A stretch of 64,000 nucleotides of DNA from Coccinella septempunctata. Taxonomy: Eukaryota > Arthropoda > Insecta > Coleoptera > Coccinellidae. The DNA lies in assembly GCF_907165205.1 (NCBI RefSeq), contig NC_058189.1, positions 45,596,270-45,660,269 of the forward strand. The letters are read 5' to 3'. Shown piece after piece: positions 53,627 through 64,000 of the stretch (positions are counted from its first letter, which is position 1; every line of letters begins with the position of its first letter). The position numbers were made by a program, and so were the translations under genes. Below the pieces are notes generated by a model, which saw only the letters and a program-made list of their open reading frames with translations, was not told where the DNA came from and ran no database searches.

Positions 53627-55254
53627 TAGGAAAAAGAATGGCAGATGGAATTCCTAAACCAAAAGAGTCTGTCGTGAAAAGGAAAAAAGTAGAAGATACC
53701 ATGTTTCTGAAAGCGACTGATGAAACTGAAGTTCTTGACTGCATAAGGGAATTGAAGAACAACAAGTGTCCTGGGGATGACGGAATTACCTCGGAGAATC
53801 TGAAGTTAATCAGTGATTTCATTAAAAAACCCCTAACTCACCTTATAAACAAAATATTTGAAAGAGGTGACTTTCCTGACCTTCTGAAGGTATCTATTAT
53901 AAAACCACTATTTAAAAAAGGTGACAAAAAAGAGGTTATTAATTATAGGCCAGTTTCCTGGATCAGTACTGTAGCAAAAATTGTGGAAAAAGTCATCAAA
54001 AAACGTCTCACGAATTTCATGGATGTTCAAAATATATTCTCCCCAAACCAGTTTGGGTTTAGGACAAACAAATCCACCGAAGATGCTATTGTTTATCTTA
54101 CAAACAACGCCTACAAAGCACTAGATCAGGGGCAATATTCAATTGCAGTGTTTCTGGATGTATCCAAAGCCTTCGACACTGTAAATCATCAGAAACTCAT
54201 TGATATCCTGGAGGATCTTGGCGTGAGAGGAATTGGTTCGAAGTTGCTAGCATCATATCTTCATAATAGGAAACAGTATGTCCAGATAGACGACGAAAAG
54301 AGTGAACCCCAGAAGATAACAACTGGGGTACCCCAAGGAACTGTTTTGGGCCCACTATTGTTTTTAATTTATGTTAACGGTCTCTTTTCATTGGAAATAG
54401 ATGCTAATATTTCATCATTCGCGGACGACACCGTAATTCTTTTCACTGGTACGACATGGACACAAGTTAAGGAAAAAGCAGAACTCATTATGGAGAAAAT
54501 AAGAAACTGGTTCTATGAAATGGACTTGACACTCAATCTAGATAAGACAAAGTTCATGACGCTCTGCTGCAGTAAGTCCAATTTGCCAAACATCGAACAC
54601 CTAATGTTGAGAGGAGAGAATGTAATAGATTATATCGAAGGTGTAGAATCATATCCCTATTTAGGAGTTGTGATAGATAGGCATTTGAAATGGGATATTC
54701 ATATTAATCAATTAGTGAAAAAGTTAAGATCGATCCTGTTCACCTTTGAACATATGAAAAAGATTCTTGGAATTCGTGAGCTCAAAATTCTGTATCATTC
54801 ACTGGTGGACTCTCATATACAGTATGGCATTTCGGCTTGGGGAGGGGCATATAATTGTCATAAAAATCACCTTAATGTGATACAGAAATATTTTTTGAAG
54901 ATTATTTATAACAAAGATCGTTCCTACTCCACAGAAAAACTTTTTGAGGAAATACCTATTTTCGATGTGTCCAGGCTTTACTGTTATAGAGTTGTATGCT
55001 TGCAATATAGGAGCAAAAATGCCCTGAAGCCAATTGAGCATGAACACAATACCAGGTACAGAGAACACAGTCAATATGTGACTGACAGAGCGAGGAAAAC
55101 CGTGGGACAGAGATCGTTCCACTACATAGCTCCCAGATTGTTCTGCCAGGTTCCGCAGCATATAAGAGATGTTAACAACTTTTCTTTGTTGAAAACTAAA
55201 CTAAGAAGATGGCTACTAAATGTGAAAGATGAGAGTTTGAAGTTGTTCTTCTAG
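53602..55254 (+). CDS. LINE ORF2, reverse transcriptase half
   Basis: A 550-codon open frame carries the full RT: LKNNKCPGDDGITSENLK, IIKPLFKKGDKKEVINYRP, NQFGFRTNKSTEDAI, FLDVSKAFDTVNHQKL (about residue 186), TTGVPQGTVLGPLLFLIYV (about 241), ISSFADDTVILF (about 272), LNLDKTKFM and PYLGVVIDRHLKW, then a C-terminal domain ending at 55254. All catalytic residues are present and there is no stop, so the copy is young. In the original protein it follows the endonuclease in the same frame (ANVFNSHYATIG joins the linker); one indel near 53597 broke that. With a restored upstream part missing, it cannot mobilise itself. Confidence 0.9.
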   Translation: MFNSHYATIGKRMADGIPKPKESVVKRKKVEDTMFLKATDETEVLDCIRELKNNKCPGDDGITSENLKLISDFIKKPLTHLINKIFERGDFPDLLKVSIIKPLFKKGDKKEVINYRPVSWISTVAKIVEKVIKKRLTNFMDVQNIFSPNQFGFRTNKSTEDAIVYLTNNAYKALDQGQYSIAVFLDVSKAFDTVNHQKLIDILEDLGVRGIGSKLLASYLHNRKQYVQIDDEKSEPQKITTGVPQGTVLGPLLFLIYVNGLFSLEIDANISSFADDTVILFTGTTWTQVKEKAELIMEKIRNWFYEMDLTLNLDKTKFMTLCCSKSNLPNIEHLMLRGENVIDYIEGVESYPYLGVVIDRHLKWDIHINQLVKKLRSILFTFEHMKKILGIRELKILYHSLVDSHIQYGISAWGGAYNCHKNHLNVIQKYFLKIIYNKDRSYSTEKLFEEIPIFDVSRLYCYRVVCLQYRSKNALKPIEHEHNTRYREHSQYVTDRARKTVGQRSFHYIAPRLFCQVPQHIRDVNNFSLLKTKLRRWLLNVKDESLKLFF

Positions 55255-55849
55255 ATTTAAATGTACTATTGGTCTGTTTTAATAAGGGTTTTTTTTTTGT
55301 TAAATTTTCAATTTGTGATGTTATTCATGTAGGAGATGAGTTGGGTACTCCCATAACAAGTAAATCACTTTACTTCATGGGATTCCCCGGTTTATTTCCG
55401 ATATGCATTTGCTGAAGTATATTCGTAAATTGTATTTTTCTTTTTTTTTTTGCTTTTCTGGAAATAAATCTTTATTATTATTATTATTATTATTAGCTTC
55501 AAAATGAAAAAAAAAACGCCACCGCGTTCGAGAATGTACACGTAACTTTTTTTTGCAACTCTGGTGCCCTCCCACACATTTTCGACACGCTTAAATTGTC
55601 AGATTAAGAGAATAGGTATATAGGTACTTTTCAACATGTAATCAAGCAAATATATCTTAATCTGACACGCTCGAGTATGTACAATGATCGTTATTTTTTT
55701 TTACTATTCTGACAGGCTGTCCTAGACTATTCCCCCTATCTACAGGTCTAATTTTTGGTAGAGGTACTCTACAGGGTCCAAGGTATGTCCCCTTATATTA
55801 ATCTGACATGCTCGATTAAATCCCGAATTTCCTTCTTCGGCTCCCCAAC

Positions 55850-56561
55850 TATGTAAAATTTATAATCTGAAGCAATCATGTTCTTAGCAGAATGCCTGAC
55901 CTAACTGAAAAGATTAGATAATCGGCCACAGTACCACTTCTCTTCCAAATCTTAAGGAATCTGTTTTTCCTATTCATTCAGCTATAGTATGTCTGGAGAA
56001 ATATGCTGGAAATTCATTATTCACTTTAATAGTAGGAATATGGTAGTGAATTGATTACTCTGTAGAACGAATCATTCCAATCCGTTGCCGTGGGATCTTC
56101 AATGATTCTCAAATAATTAGCCATTCTGAAGTTCAAGATTTTCTTACTCAAGCTCCTTATTAATCTCGACAGGTTAGTGTAGGATATAATAACCTTAACA
56201 GTAACATGACGAACATCAACTGGGACCAGTGGGCATCTTGACACATTAAGATACGAAATAATACTTTGGTTGCAGAAAATTAAGTCGAGTACTCTATCGT
56301 TGGTGTTCTTGAAACCATTAATTTGAAGGAAGTTTGCGAAATCGAGGGTATCCATGATGTTCTGGAATGCATGAGGAATTCTAGAGGGAGGAAGTGGAAC
56401 TCCCTCAGCCGGAATCCATATAATGTCTGGAAATTGAAGTCTCCAACTTCCACCCGAAGATCTTTCATAGGCGACTGAAGATCAAGTCTTCTCTTTGCAA
56501 CAAGTTTCTGGTGAACCGAAGACAGCACCTCCCTCATCCTCGGCACTTGAAGTATCAGCAA
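55850..56561 (-). pseudogene. Outer LINE of the nest, endonuclease half
   Basis: Minus-strand frames give VEVGDFNFQ (56280-56561), then MDTLDFANFLQINGF, NDRVLDLIFCNQSIISYLNV and PLVPVDVRHVTV (56026-56355), the C-terminal endonuclease motifs of a LINE. The linker continues in decayed form to AKNMIASDYKFYI at the TA boundary. Across the 1.48-kb element it continues in frame as ESMYENFLLNTNKFW, so both halves are one gene. The N-terminal endonuclease is missing. Confidence 0.8.
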
Positions 56562-57130
56562 GATCCCGCCGAAACAAATTATATGAGCAATCTGAGTTCT
56601 AAGTCAATCATTGAAACTATAGACCACTTGGTGAATAGAATATATCATTTTCAGGGTGGTTTCGAAGGTATTCATTCGGTGACCGATTCTTTTTTGAGAT
56701 GGGTTACAAATTTCAAAATTATTTAATGAGTAATATAAAATTCAATACCCCTCTCGTTTTTTTTTCTTTCTTTTTTGTTTTCAGATTATTCTTCGTCAAC
56801 CATCATAGTAGAAAGAATGGGAGAAAGTTTTTGGATTTTGTCATATGAAGAAGATGTCCTTCAATATAATAATATCAGCTTATTTCTTACACAAATACAT
56901 CATCATTACACTTATTCGGGCAAACAGAGAGTTTTTTTTGAGGTTTTTATCTCTGTTTTTTCATGTATCATACGAAGATATGTATGGTACCCCGTTGACA
57001 TTTTTCCTCTGCTTACACTGAGATCTGGAACGAGGAACAGATTTTTTAGGATATGTCTCTTGTTGCCATTTCTTTACACCCGCTTCATTGTTTTTCAGAT
57101 TGTAAAAGTTTGTAAAACTCTTTTTCAAAA

Positions 57131-57132
<2 letters not shown>

Positions 57133-57164
<32 letters not shown>
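57133..57164. repeat. (AT)16 microsatellite
   Basis: Thirty-two uninterrupted bases of alternating A and T. Confidence 0.95.
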
Positions 57165-57166
<2 letters not shown>

Positions 57167-58622
57167 AAATATTGAATTAACGAAAAACAAAATATCATGA
57201 AGCATAATTGTGTATCTCTTCTTGTGTCATTATTATGTCTTCAGATCAAATTGATGAAATCTGTATCTCGTTTTTTTCCCTCTTTTGTTTTTATTTTCGA
57301 GATGAACAAAGGAAACAAATTATATCAATGGAAAATATTCTACTGAGTATAGAAAGCTGATTTTATAAACAAATTCAATATTTCTACACCACTCAATGAT
57401 AAACAAGGTTTTTTTACTGAGCTTTCAATATAAGCTCTTGTATCAAACGCTGAGTTGTATGGCACCCAGTTGAAATAATAGCCTCTGCTAAAACTCATTC
57501 TATTTCTTGGTATATACGTAAAAATATATGGCTGATAATTTAAAGGAAGGAAAAATTTTCATGGAAGATAGAAGCACCGAGATGATCACAGAAAACCCTC
57601 ATACGTAGTATAAGTATGTTTAACGCTTATATACAGACTGTTTTTCAAACCATTATATCGCCTGAATGAACTTAAGTTCAAAACAAAATAGTGCAGTAAA
57701 ATATCATTCGATTTGCATATGTATAGTATTTCTACACTTCCATTGATAACTTCGAAAACTATAGGATTCATTTGTTCAATTCGTTAAATAATATCGCACA
57801 GCATTGTCAATTTTATAATGTAAAATATAGAATTCTCTTCTCCAAAGAGGCGATAATTTTTCCTCCTAGGTTCTCCTATTTCTATTCCTCTCGAAACGAA
57901 GTGAAATTTGATACAATTTCGGTTCAATAGAAACACATATTTTTAAAGGATTACTAAATGGGGTAGTATATTTTCATTTCCTCAGAAATATAATTTCTTT
58001 TCATAATTGGATGCAGAATGTTAACATACGATACAAACAACAAAAATGAGAAATGCCTTGAAATGGAAGGCCTCCTTCCTTCATGAAGTGAGAAGCAAAT
58101 GAGTGGAACTGCTAGAGAGCCTAAATTCATTGAACTTTTTTCTATCAATGCCTAAATTTGACCTGCAATCACTTCGACATTACCATCGTGATGTTGGATT
58201 TTCACCCCAAGATGCACGAAATTACCTGTGTCTATATCCCACACTGACTCAGGGTCATTTTTTCATCCCCATCTTTTTGTACGGGATTTGAAATTATATA
58301 CGAAAGGTCTTGGAATAATAGGGTCTTATACTTGTATAAAGTTTTTTTTCGTCTACCTGAAAAAAAAACGACATTCTCCGTACTAATTTCCAAATGAAAA
58401 ACAGACTATTTTTAAAGGCGAGTACTTTTCGTACCGATTCACTTTTCGTACTGATTAACTTTTCGTCCGGCTTTCATCTCTAAGCAATATATTAGATCCC
58501 GGTGCGATTGAATCAATTTTGTGAATACAGAATTTGATGAAAACATAAGTGCCCGTGACGATAACTGTCATTTGGAATTGTCGAATTAATTCTATACGAA
58601 ATCGGCTAGATTTTACCAGTGA

Positions 58623-58652
58623 ATTCAGACCACGTGCCTACGTGGTCTGAAT
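58623..58652. repeat. Perfect 13-bp stem, 4-nt loop hairpin
   Basis: ATTCAGACCACGT, loop GCCT, ACGTGGTCTGAAT. It stands alone without longer arms; the role is unknown. Confidence 0.8.
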
Positions 58653-60309
58653 GTTAGTGTGCAGTATAATCAAGACTGCATAGTGATAGCGAAATAGATA
58701 ACAGTAACACTTCACCAGAGCTCAGGGAACTGGCAATTACAGACACCTAGATGAGGCCATAAAATGGTAACTTCTTAATTTCATAAAGGTATGTGAGGTC
58801 GATGCAAAAATGTAATATGCACCACGGCAAAAAACTGTCTATATTGTCTCGCCTGCTATCCTCGACGGCGTCTCGGCGATCAATTTGCAGGCTTGACTGT
58901 AATAGACACTTTCTCATCCTTGGTACATTAACTATTTCCGTGCTGATAGGTGGATTTTTGGGTCAACACCTCGCAATATCTTCGCCTCCTTTTCGATGCA
59001 TGAAATCACCTACTATCAAAATTCCAACCATAAATTCGATATTTCTTGGTTTTTGCTGTATTTTTCGTCAGTGATGTGAAGCACCATTCTTAGTCTCCAC
59101 ACGACTGGCCCAGGGTATTATTTTCGAGCTCTTCTTGTTTAACAAGTTCTAATTAAAAAAATCAAAAAATTTCTGTTTTTGCCAAAGAATGTAGAGATAA
59201 TTTTTCAGATGTCCAAAACTCTGAAAATATCATTTGGATCAGGTGCATTTAGAAGAAATTAGCCAACGCATTTGGACCCTAATATTATCCTGATATTTCA
59301 TGTACTTAGGTTTTCTCTTTCCAAAGTTGCATCATTTCAGTCCGGTGAAGAATTTCTCGGAAACCTTTTTTTTTGTCCGGATAATCTTTTTTTGGCGTGA
59401 TAACTGTGATTGTAAATATAGTTAATTGTTTTTATTAAGGAAGATCTCCTAAACGTTTCTCCCAATATTAGCTCTGTAACTACATAAAAGAGAAATGAAC
59501 CATATCGTAGCCGTACTGTCGAAACTGTTCGTAAATCGTAATATTGCTTTTATTTACGCGATAAATTCACGTGCTATATACCCAACAGAACATACTCCTA
59601 GAAACATTCACTAATTTAGTTACACTTGGTTAATCACCAAAGGAGTTATTTTCAATGGAAATAACTCGGTTTATTCCAACTCCTCTATGCATTTGAAACT
59701 TCTGCATCTATTAGAAATGTATTAGTTGGAGTGAAACTCGTCCAGACCACTCACGTTCAGAATACCGAGATAGTTAGAGCTTTTACACGCTTTTGTTGGG
59801 CTTCAACAGTACGATCCTTTCACTAGATTTCGTTCAGAAATATAATTCCTAATGCATCTGGGATTTTACGTGGAACCTATGCAGAAAGCAGAGTTGCTCT
59901 TCATTTTTGGTAAAAGAAAAAATATGCGTCGTTCTCAGACATATGGATTGGTCCATTAACACATGAATATTTACCATAAAGGGTGTTTCCTCTGAAAGAA
60001 GGTGAATTATTCAATTGAGGATAGGTGAGGGGATTCTGTATAAATTATGGGTAACTGCTCTTCGACCCCTACTGAGATGTAGGTTGTTTTATCAATATTG
60101 CCACCTAAAATTTCACCTGAATATTAGTTCTCATATGCAAACATACTACTTTCGGAGACACCTTGTGAAATGGAAAACTACAGTGACAGCGAAAGCATAA
60201 AGTAATGCGTACGAATTAGTCCTTAGTGAATTAGTTCTTCAGTTTTCTACGATAACTTTTTTTGCTCTATAGTTGGTGTCAGTGAAATTAACTCCCATTT
60301 TTTCGAAAA

Positions 60310-60518
60310 TGAAGAATATTTTTTACCTTTGTTAACTCGTAACAACAAACATTTTCGTTTGTACTTCAGGGAGAGTGATAGAAGAACACTAATGATTCGA
60401 ATGCAATCTTTCGTATATAGAAGTATCAAATTATACAATCATCTACCTCCTTCCATAGAAGATTCGAATTCCAAATGTTTGAAAAAAAAATCGAAATTCT
60501 ACTTTTCTAGGAAGGCTT
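60310..60518 (+). pseudogene. LINE reverse transcriptase C-terminal scrap
   Basis: The plus frame reads LTRNNKHFRLYF, then SFVYRSIKLYNHLPPSIED and LKKKSKFYF to a stop. R-x-x-x-LYN-x-LP-x-x-I followed by a K-rich stretch is the usual last 60 residues of many Jockey/CR1-type proteins. Nothing upstream is readable, so only the 3' end survives. Confidence 0.6.
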
Positions 60519-63321
60519 AGTATGACACTGACTATACATAATGTAGTGTCTGAAAATATTAAATCAAATGATGGACATCCTTAAATTTCCGAATAACGCC
60601 GATAAATTTCTTCATTGAACTAACTGGGTAGGTACTTATCTGCCGTTAATGTACATTACCTACACACTCAAAGTATTTTATTCTCGAAGATGCTGAGTAA
60701 AAAGAGGTGTTTGTTGGGACACCTTGTATGAGAAACCGCATACGACTGGTCAAAAACACTAACGCGAATATTAATCACCAACCGGAATGAATCTTTCAAA
60801 ATTTCCATAACATTAATTTCTACATTGAAATGATTCTGAAACCAGGCCGAGCATTTCATCCGATTTCTTTATTCCTTTCAGTCCTTCTTGAGCTCACGAA
60901 TCCGGTATAATCAGTGCTCAGTTATCAAGAAATTTCCACCTCGATTAACACGTAACTGAAAATTAAGTCCTAACTGCCGCTTTATCTGGAATCTAGGTGT
61001 ACCCTACCCTACTTTGGATGAGTACGAGTGAACAATTTATGTAATCTACCAGCACTAATTGTCAGCATTACTCACACCCTACCTTCGTGATATATTTTCT
61101 GAAAGATTCAATAGATTTGTTAGGAACGTGTGACGAGGTAATGAAACTTTTAAACGTGTCGTTCCTCGTGATCTCCTGAATATATTGTCTCAAGGAAGTA
61201 GTGCAAATTGATCGTTCAAGAAGCTAGCTGAAAGTAGTTGTCGGAATTCTGTATAAACTTGACAAAAATGTCCCCTAAGCTCTGCGGTGTTAAAGCATCA
61301 ATTGTTTTTCAGTTTATCAAAGTGTTAATTTTATCAATTCATTCTAAGTATGTTCACTTTGACTTTGGATTAATATAAACAGATAACAAACAATTTGTTT
61401 TTTCTATGTGAACTGCAAATGGAATTTCACTGAAATCGTTGCAAAGTTTCACAGTGCATCGAATTAATCCTAAACTCTAGCGAATCAATGTACATAAAGT
61501 GTATTCGAAAGAGGTCGATATTTTGCCTTGCTCTAACAGGCCGTTGAACTGAACGCAACAATCATAATGTTAAGAAAACAATAAGAGGAGGAAGACATTG
61601 TTAATCCTCATAGTTTTATGATAATTTTGCTATCATACTGTCCAATACCTATATCTCCAGTAGTTTTCGTGGAATTGAATCATATCTTTTTTCTTTGGCA
61701 GCCCATGGCTTCAATTGAACGTTTATTACCTCTATGTAATGTGTAATAAAATCTGTGGTCATTCAATATAAATGTTCATTATCTAAAAATAATGCAAATT
61801 TGTAGTTCAATCCTGTTTTTTTACCATATTACAGAATAATTTCATCAGTTATAGACAAAACAATATTAATTTCTCTGGATGTATTCGCAAATGTCGAATT
61901 ATTGAAGTAATGGTCCAATTTTCATAAAGTGGTGCCATTTCATGGGGATATACAGAATTATACAACATATGCCAAAACAATACGTTTCTTAGAGAAATTT
62001 GCTTTCATTCCGAGAGCATGATAACCATTTGAAATGAAATTTAATTCTGCTACAAATGGAATTATATGTTTTCTAATAACAAGAAACCTGTTTCGCTATT
62101 ACTTTATCATCTTCAGGTGAGTAAAGATAAATTCGTGTTAGTGAAACTCATGTTAGTGAAAGTCATAATTATATTTTATTCGTTATTTGTTCATTATTAT
62201 TCATTTTCATCAAGTATCATCCACATCGATTCGAAATACAATTCTCTTTCAGTATATATTATTCCCATTTAGAAATACACATTTTATCTGTCAGAAAAGT
62301 ATTTTATGCTCAAACAACATTCTTTTGAATGTAACCAATACATTTTTGGTTATCAAACAATATAGCATATATATGATATGAGCTTTAGCAAAGGTTAGTG
62401 TAACGGGGTATCATACAATTTGGAGTATGATACAAGAGTTTAGGGAAAAACCTCAGCAAAAAATTCCTTTCTCCCCGTTAGTAGTGTAGTGATGACAAAT
62501 TTGTTTACAGAATAAGCTTTTAATACTGAAGGGCTTCTTTTCCATTGATACAAAATTTCTTTATCCTCTTTCCATTTCGAAATAATATCTGAAACAAAGA
62601 AACAGAGCAGAAAACGAGGAAAAAAAAAGTGAATAATAAAGCTTTCATCAAAACTTATTCGAAAACTTGAGGATGAATGAAGAAAAAAATAAATAATTAT
62701 AGGTACATAACTTGTCCTTCAATTGCACTGGGAGGAATATCATCTCTGCGTCAAAAATCTTCTGTTGATCTTGGTGGAGGATTACCCTCGTCGTTAGAAA
62801 TGCCTTCAGTACTCAAACTAATAATAGCCAAATCTCGCTTTTGATTGGGAGGGTTTTTCGACCAGGTCCAGTCTTCCAAGTGATGATTCTTCTGTTCTTC
62901 AGTTGTTTGAGGAACGCCGCAGGACCCTTATGTTGGGGAATCATCTCCCATAGATATACCAGTGGTTATGCAGTGGAAAATTGTAAAAACGAGAAAGAAA
63001 TTCATAAAACTGTTAAGAAATAACGACGCAGATAATCTTATTCGAAATATCAAAGTAGGTACACTTTTTCATTATAGGCAGAAATACCGCAGCACTTAAA
63101 ATATTTTAGATCGATAGACCTGCTTTCCACCCAAGATCCAAATTTCCAATAAAATCGTATGATTATACGATTTACCGTGATTTACCCTGTAAAATTTTCC
63201 AATAGATAATTTCCTTGATAAAACGTGCCAAACGAAATTCCTGAATCCAGTTCTGAACTGAATCATAATATCAATAAAATATTCCAATTCCTGATGGGAT
63301 CATGATAATATCATTGTTATA
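60519..63321. other. Long gene-free stretch
   Basis: A transposon-end-like phrase (GGGACACCTTGTATGAG) lies near 60716 and a Penelope-terminus-like fragment near 62086-62118 (minus). Short frames, including 62841-63023, show no domain. Confidence 0.3.
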
Positions 63322-63532
63322 GGAATTTCTATCATTGGGAGATACTACTAAATACGTACACTTCTTCTTAGAGATTAATCTCAAGGAAGATTTAACGGCA
63401 TATCAGAAAAACCAAAGATTTGTGGCTATTGATCTCGACATGTTGGAAACATCTCCTCCTATTACACTGAAATATGTCTTATCTGAAACGGTGGGCAGCA
63501 AACATTCGGCGATTCAACGAATAGCGCCGTAA
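63322..63532 (+). pseudogene. Exon-like open stretch, possible helix-turn-helix fragment
   Basis: After an acceptor-like TTGTTATAG (to 63321) the frame reads EFLSLGDTTKYVHFFLEINL to DLDMLETSPPITLKYVLSET and VGSKHSAIQRIAP, then TAA. The spacing of the second half resembles the second helix-turn-helix of mariner transposases (x-P-x-x-T-L-x-x-x-L-x-x-x-x-G-x-x-x-S-x-I-x-R), but similarity is weak. It may instead be the last exon of an unknown host gene. Confidence 0.25.
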
Positions 63533-63901
63533 CTGTGCAAGGTTCTAAAGATTGATTTTCTTTTAATAGCCCACATTTACAAGAGGACCCTACGTTTTTA
63601 TTCGGACAATAGAAGCAGAAGTCCAATGGAGATTCATGAAAATGTATAATATTTTGTTTGCTCTTTTTCAGATGGAATTTTCGTGTACAGATGTAGATTC
63701 ATCATAATCATAAAATCGATGATTTATTGAAACAACGCCATCAATCTCTTCATAAAATTCCTACCAAATGGAATTGAATGAAACTTTGATATGGGATATT
63801 TATTCATGAGTTCACAGGGCTCAGGAGTAAAGTGCTCCACTTTTAAAAAATTTTAATCATAATATGGATTTTGAAATATTCATACGAAATATACAAATAC
63901 A
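63533..63901. other. Gene-free gap before the right-edge mariner end
   Basis: No feature visible. Confidence 0.3.
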
Positions 63902-64000
63902 TTGTGGTCCAACGAAAATTTATTACCTCGATTTTCCGGCTTTAAAATGAAAATGTGGAAAATCGCTCGGACACGTCAATTTCTGGTTCGAAAGGGAACA
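63902..64000 (-). mobile_element. Mariner-like right end entering from the window edge
   Basis: GTGGTCCAACGAAAATTTAT, CTCGATTTTCCGGCTTTAAA and ATGTGGAAAATCGCTCGGAC are the inverse of the family's right end at 16.1, 26.87 and 37.08 kb. The body of the element lies beyond 64000. Confidence 0.7.

Larger units (their letters stand above)
52575..55494 (+). mobile_element. Inner LINE (CR1-like) with TTA-repeat tail, 5' truncated
   Basis: Boundaries come from comparison with copy A of the host element. The insert begins inside the endonuclease domain and ends in (TTA)8 at 55472-55494 after GGAAATAAATC. Simple-repeat tails in place of poly(A) are usual for CR1/L2-type LINEs. No target duplication is visible; at most one G of the target was lost. 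Confidence 0.9.
51432..55849. mobile_element. 1.48-kb element family, copy C, split by a LINE
   Basis: GTTGGGGAGCCGA on the left and its inverse TCGGCTCCCCAAC on the right are flanked by TA (51430-51431 and 55850-55851). Taking out the LINE at 52575-55494 leaves about 1498 bp, the length of copy A. Interior blocks follow copy A closely, including the CTCGAGCGTGTCAGA array. The host sequence joins smoothly at GAATCAT / AGCTTCAAAATG; copy A reads GAATCATGAGCTTCAAAATG there. Confidence 0.9.
56562..60309. other. Long gene-free stretch
   Basis: Holds the AT microsatellite and the hairpin listed separately. Around 59642-59668 a GAGTTATTT/AAATAACTC stem occurs. Open frames at 56775-57167 and 58793-59074 carry no recognised domain. 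Confidence 0.3.

Noticed and set aside
56775..57167. 130-codon frame ending in repeated Ile-Tyr
   Set aside because: The end is the AT microsatellite and the rest has no recognisable content.
62086..62118. CCTGAAGATGAT ... GCGAAACAGG as a hammerhead (minus)
   Set aside because: No stem II can be drawn between the two boxes; at most a decayed Penelope terminus.
62841..63023. Short frame and its minus counterpart (MIPQHKGPAAFLKQL)
   Set aside because: 43-60 codons, no homology I recognise, no splice or promoter support.

Overview
The window looks like repeat-dense, AT-rich insect DNA, most likely a beetle. The evidence is a roughly 56-nt spliceosomal intron, the absence of any bacterial operon, and a mix of Jockey, RTE and CR1-like LINEs, Penelope-like elements, mariner and piggyBac-type DNA elements, Crypton-type recombinase and foldback MITEs. 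The species call is inference. I found no tRNA, rRNA, CRISPR or complete host gene. Almost everything recognisable is a mobile element in some state of decay.

Left third (1-24.4 kb). A gag-like zinc-knuckle ORF runs off the left edge on the minus strand. It is followed by a 177-bp Penelope-type insertion between 17-bp direct repeats, a broken Crypton-type tyrosine recombinase bracketed by hairpins, a long foldback element, and a THAP-domain pseudogene that keeps its splice sites. Next come back-to-back LINE remnants (minus RT, plus RTE), further foldbacks, a minus LINE interrupted by the 3' end of a Jockey element, a mariner remnant, and a 2.2-kb near-perfect inverted dimer of a Penelope-like element encoding GIY-YIG domains. 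The stretch ends with a foldback inside a foldback and a 5'-truncated Jockey element with target duplication and poly(A).

Middle third (24.4-45.5 kb). Small MITEs, a foldback, LINE scraps and the first copy of a 1.48-kb non-coding TA-flanked element are followed by a mariner-like transposase pseudogene. That pseudogene is split by a second Penelope-type inverted dimer. Then come a TTAA-flanked piggyBac-type MITE, a nearly full-length dead mariner, a candidate TATA/initiator promoter, a GC-richer island of unknown origin, and an internally deleted mariner-like element.

Right third (45.5-64 kb). A second, rearranged copy of the 1.48-kb element is followed by a Penelope 3' end with a hammerhead-type motif. 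The most striking structure of the window comes next: a three-level nest. A minus-strand LINE (49.85-56.56 kb) is split by a third copy of the 1.48-kb element at a TA, and that copy is itself split by a plus-strand LINE with a TTA-repeat tail. Joining the outer LINE across the TA keeps its reading frame. The last 7 kb are mostly featureless apart from microsatellites, a hairpin, a LINE C-terminal scrap and a mariner end leaving the window.

The best leads are the 1.48-kb element family with repeated subterminal motifs, the two head-to-head Penelope dimers with hammerhead-like motifs, and the 177-bp insertion.
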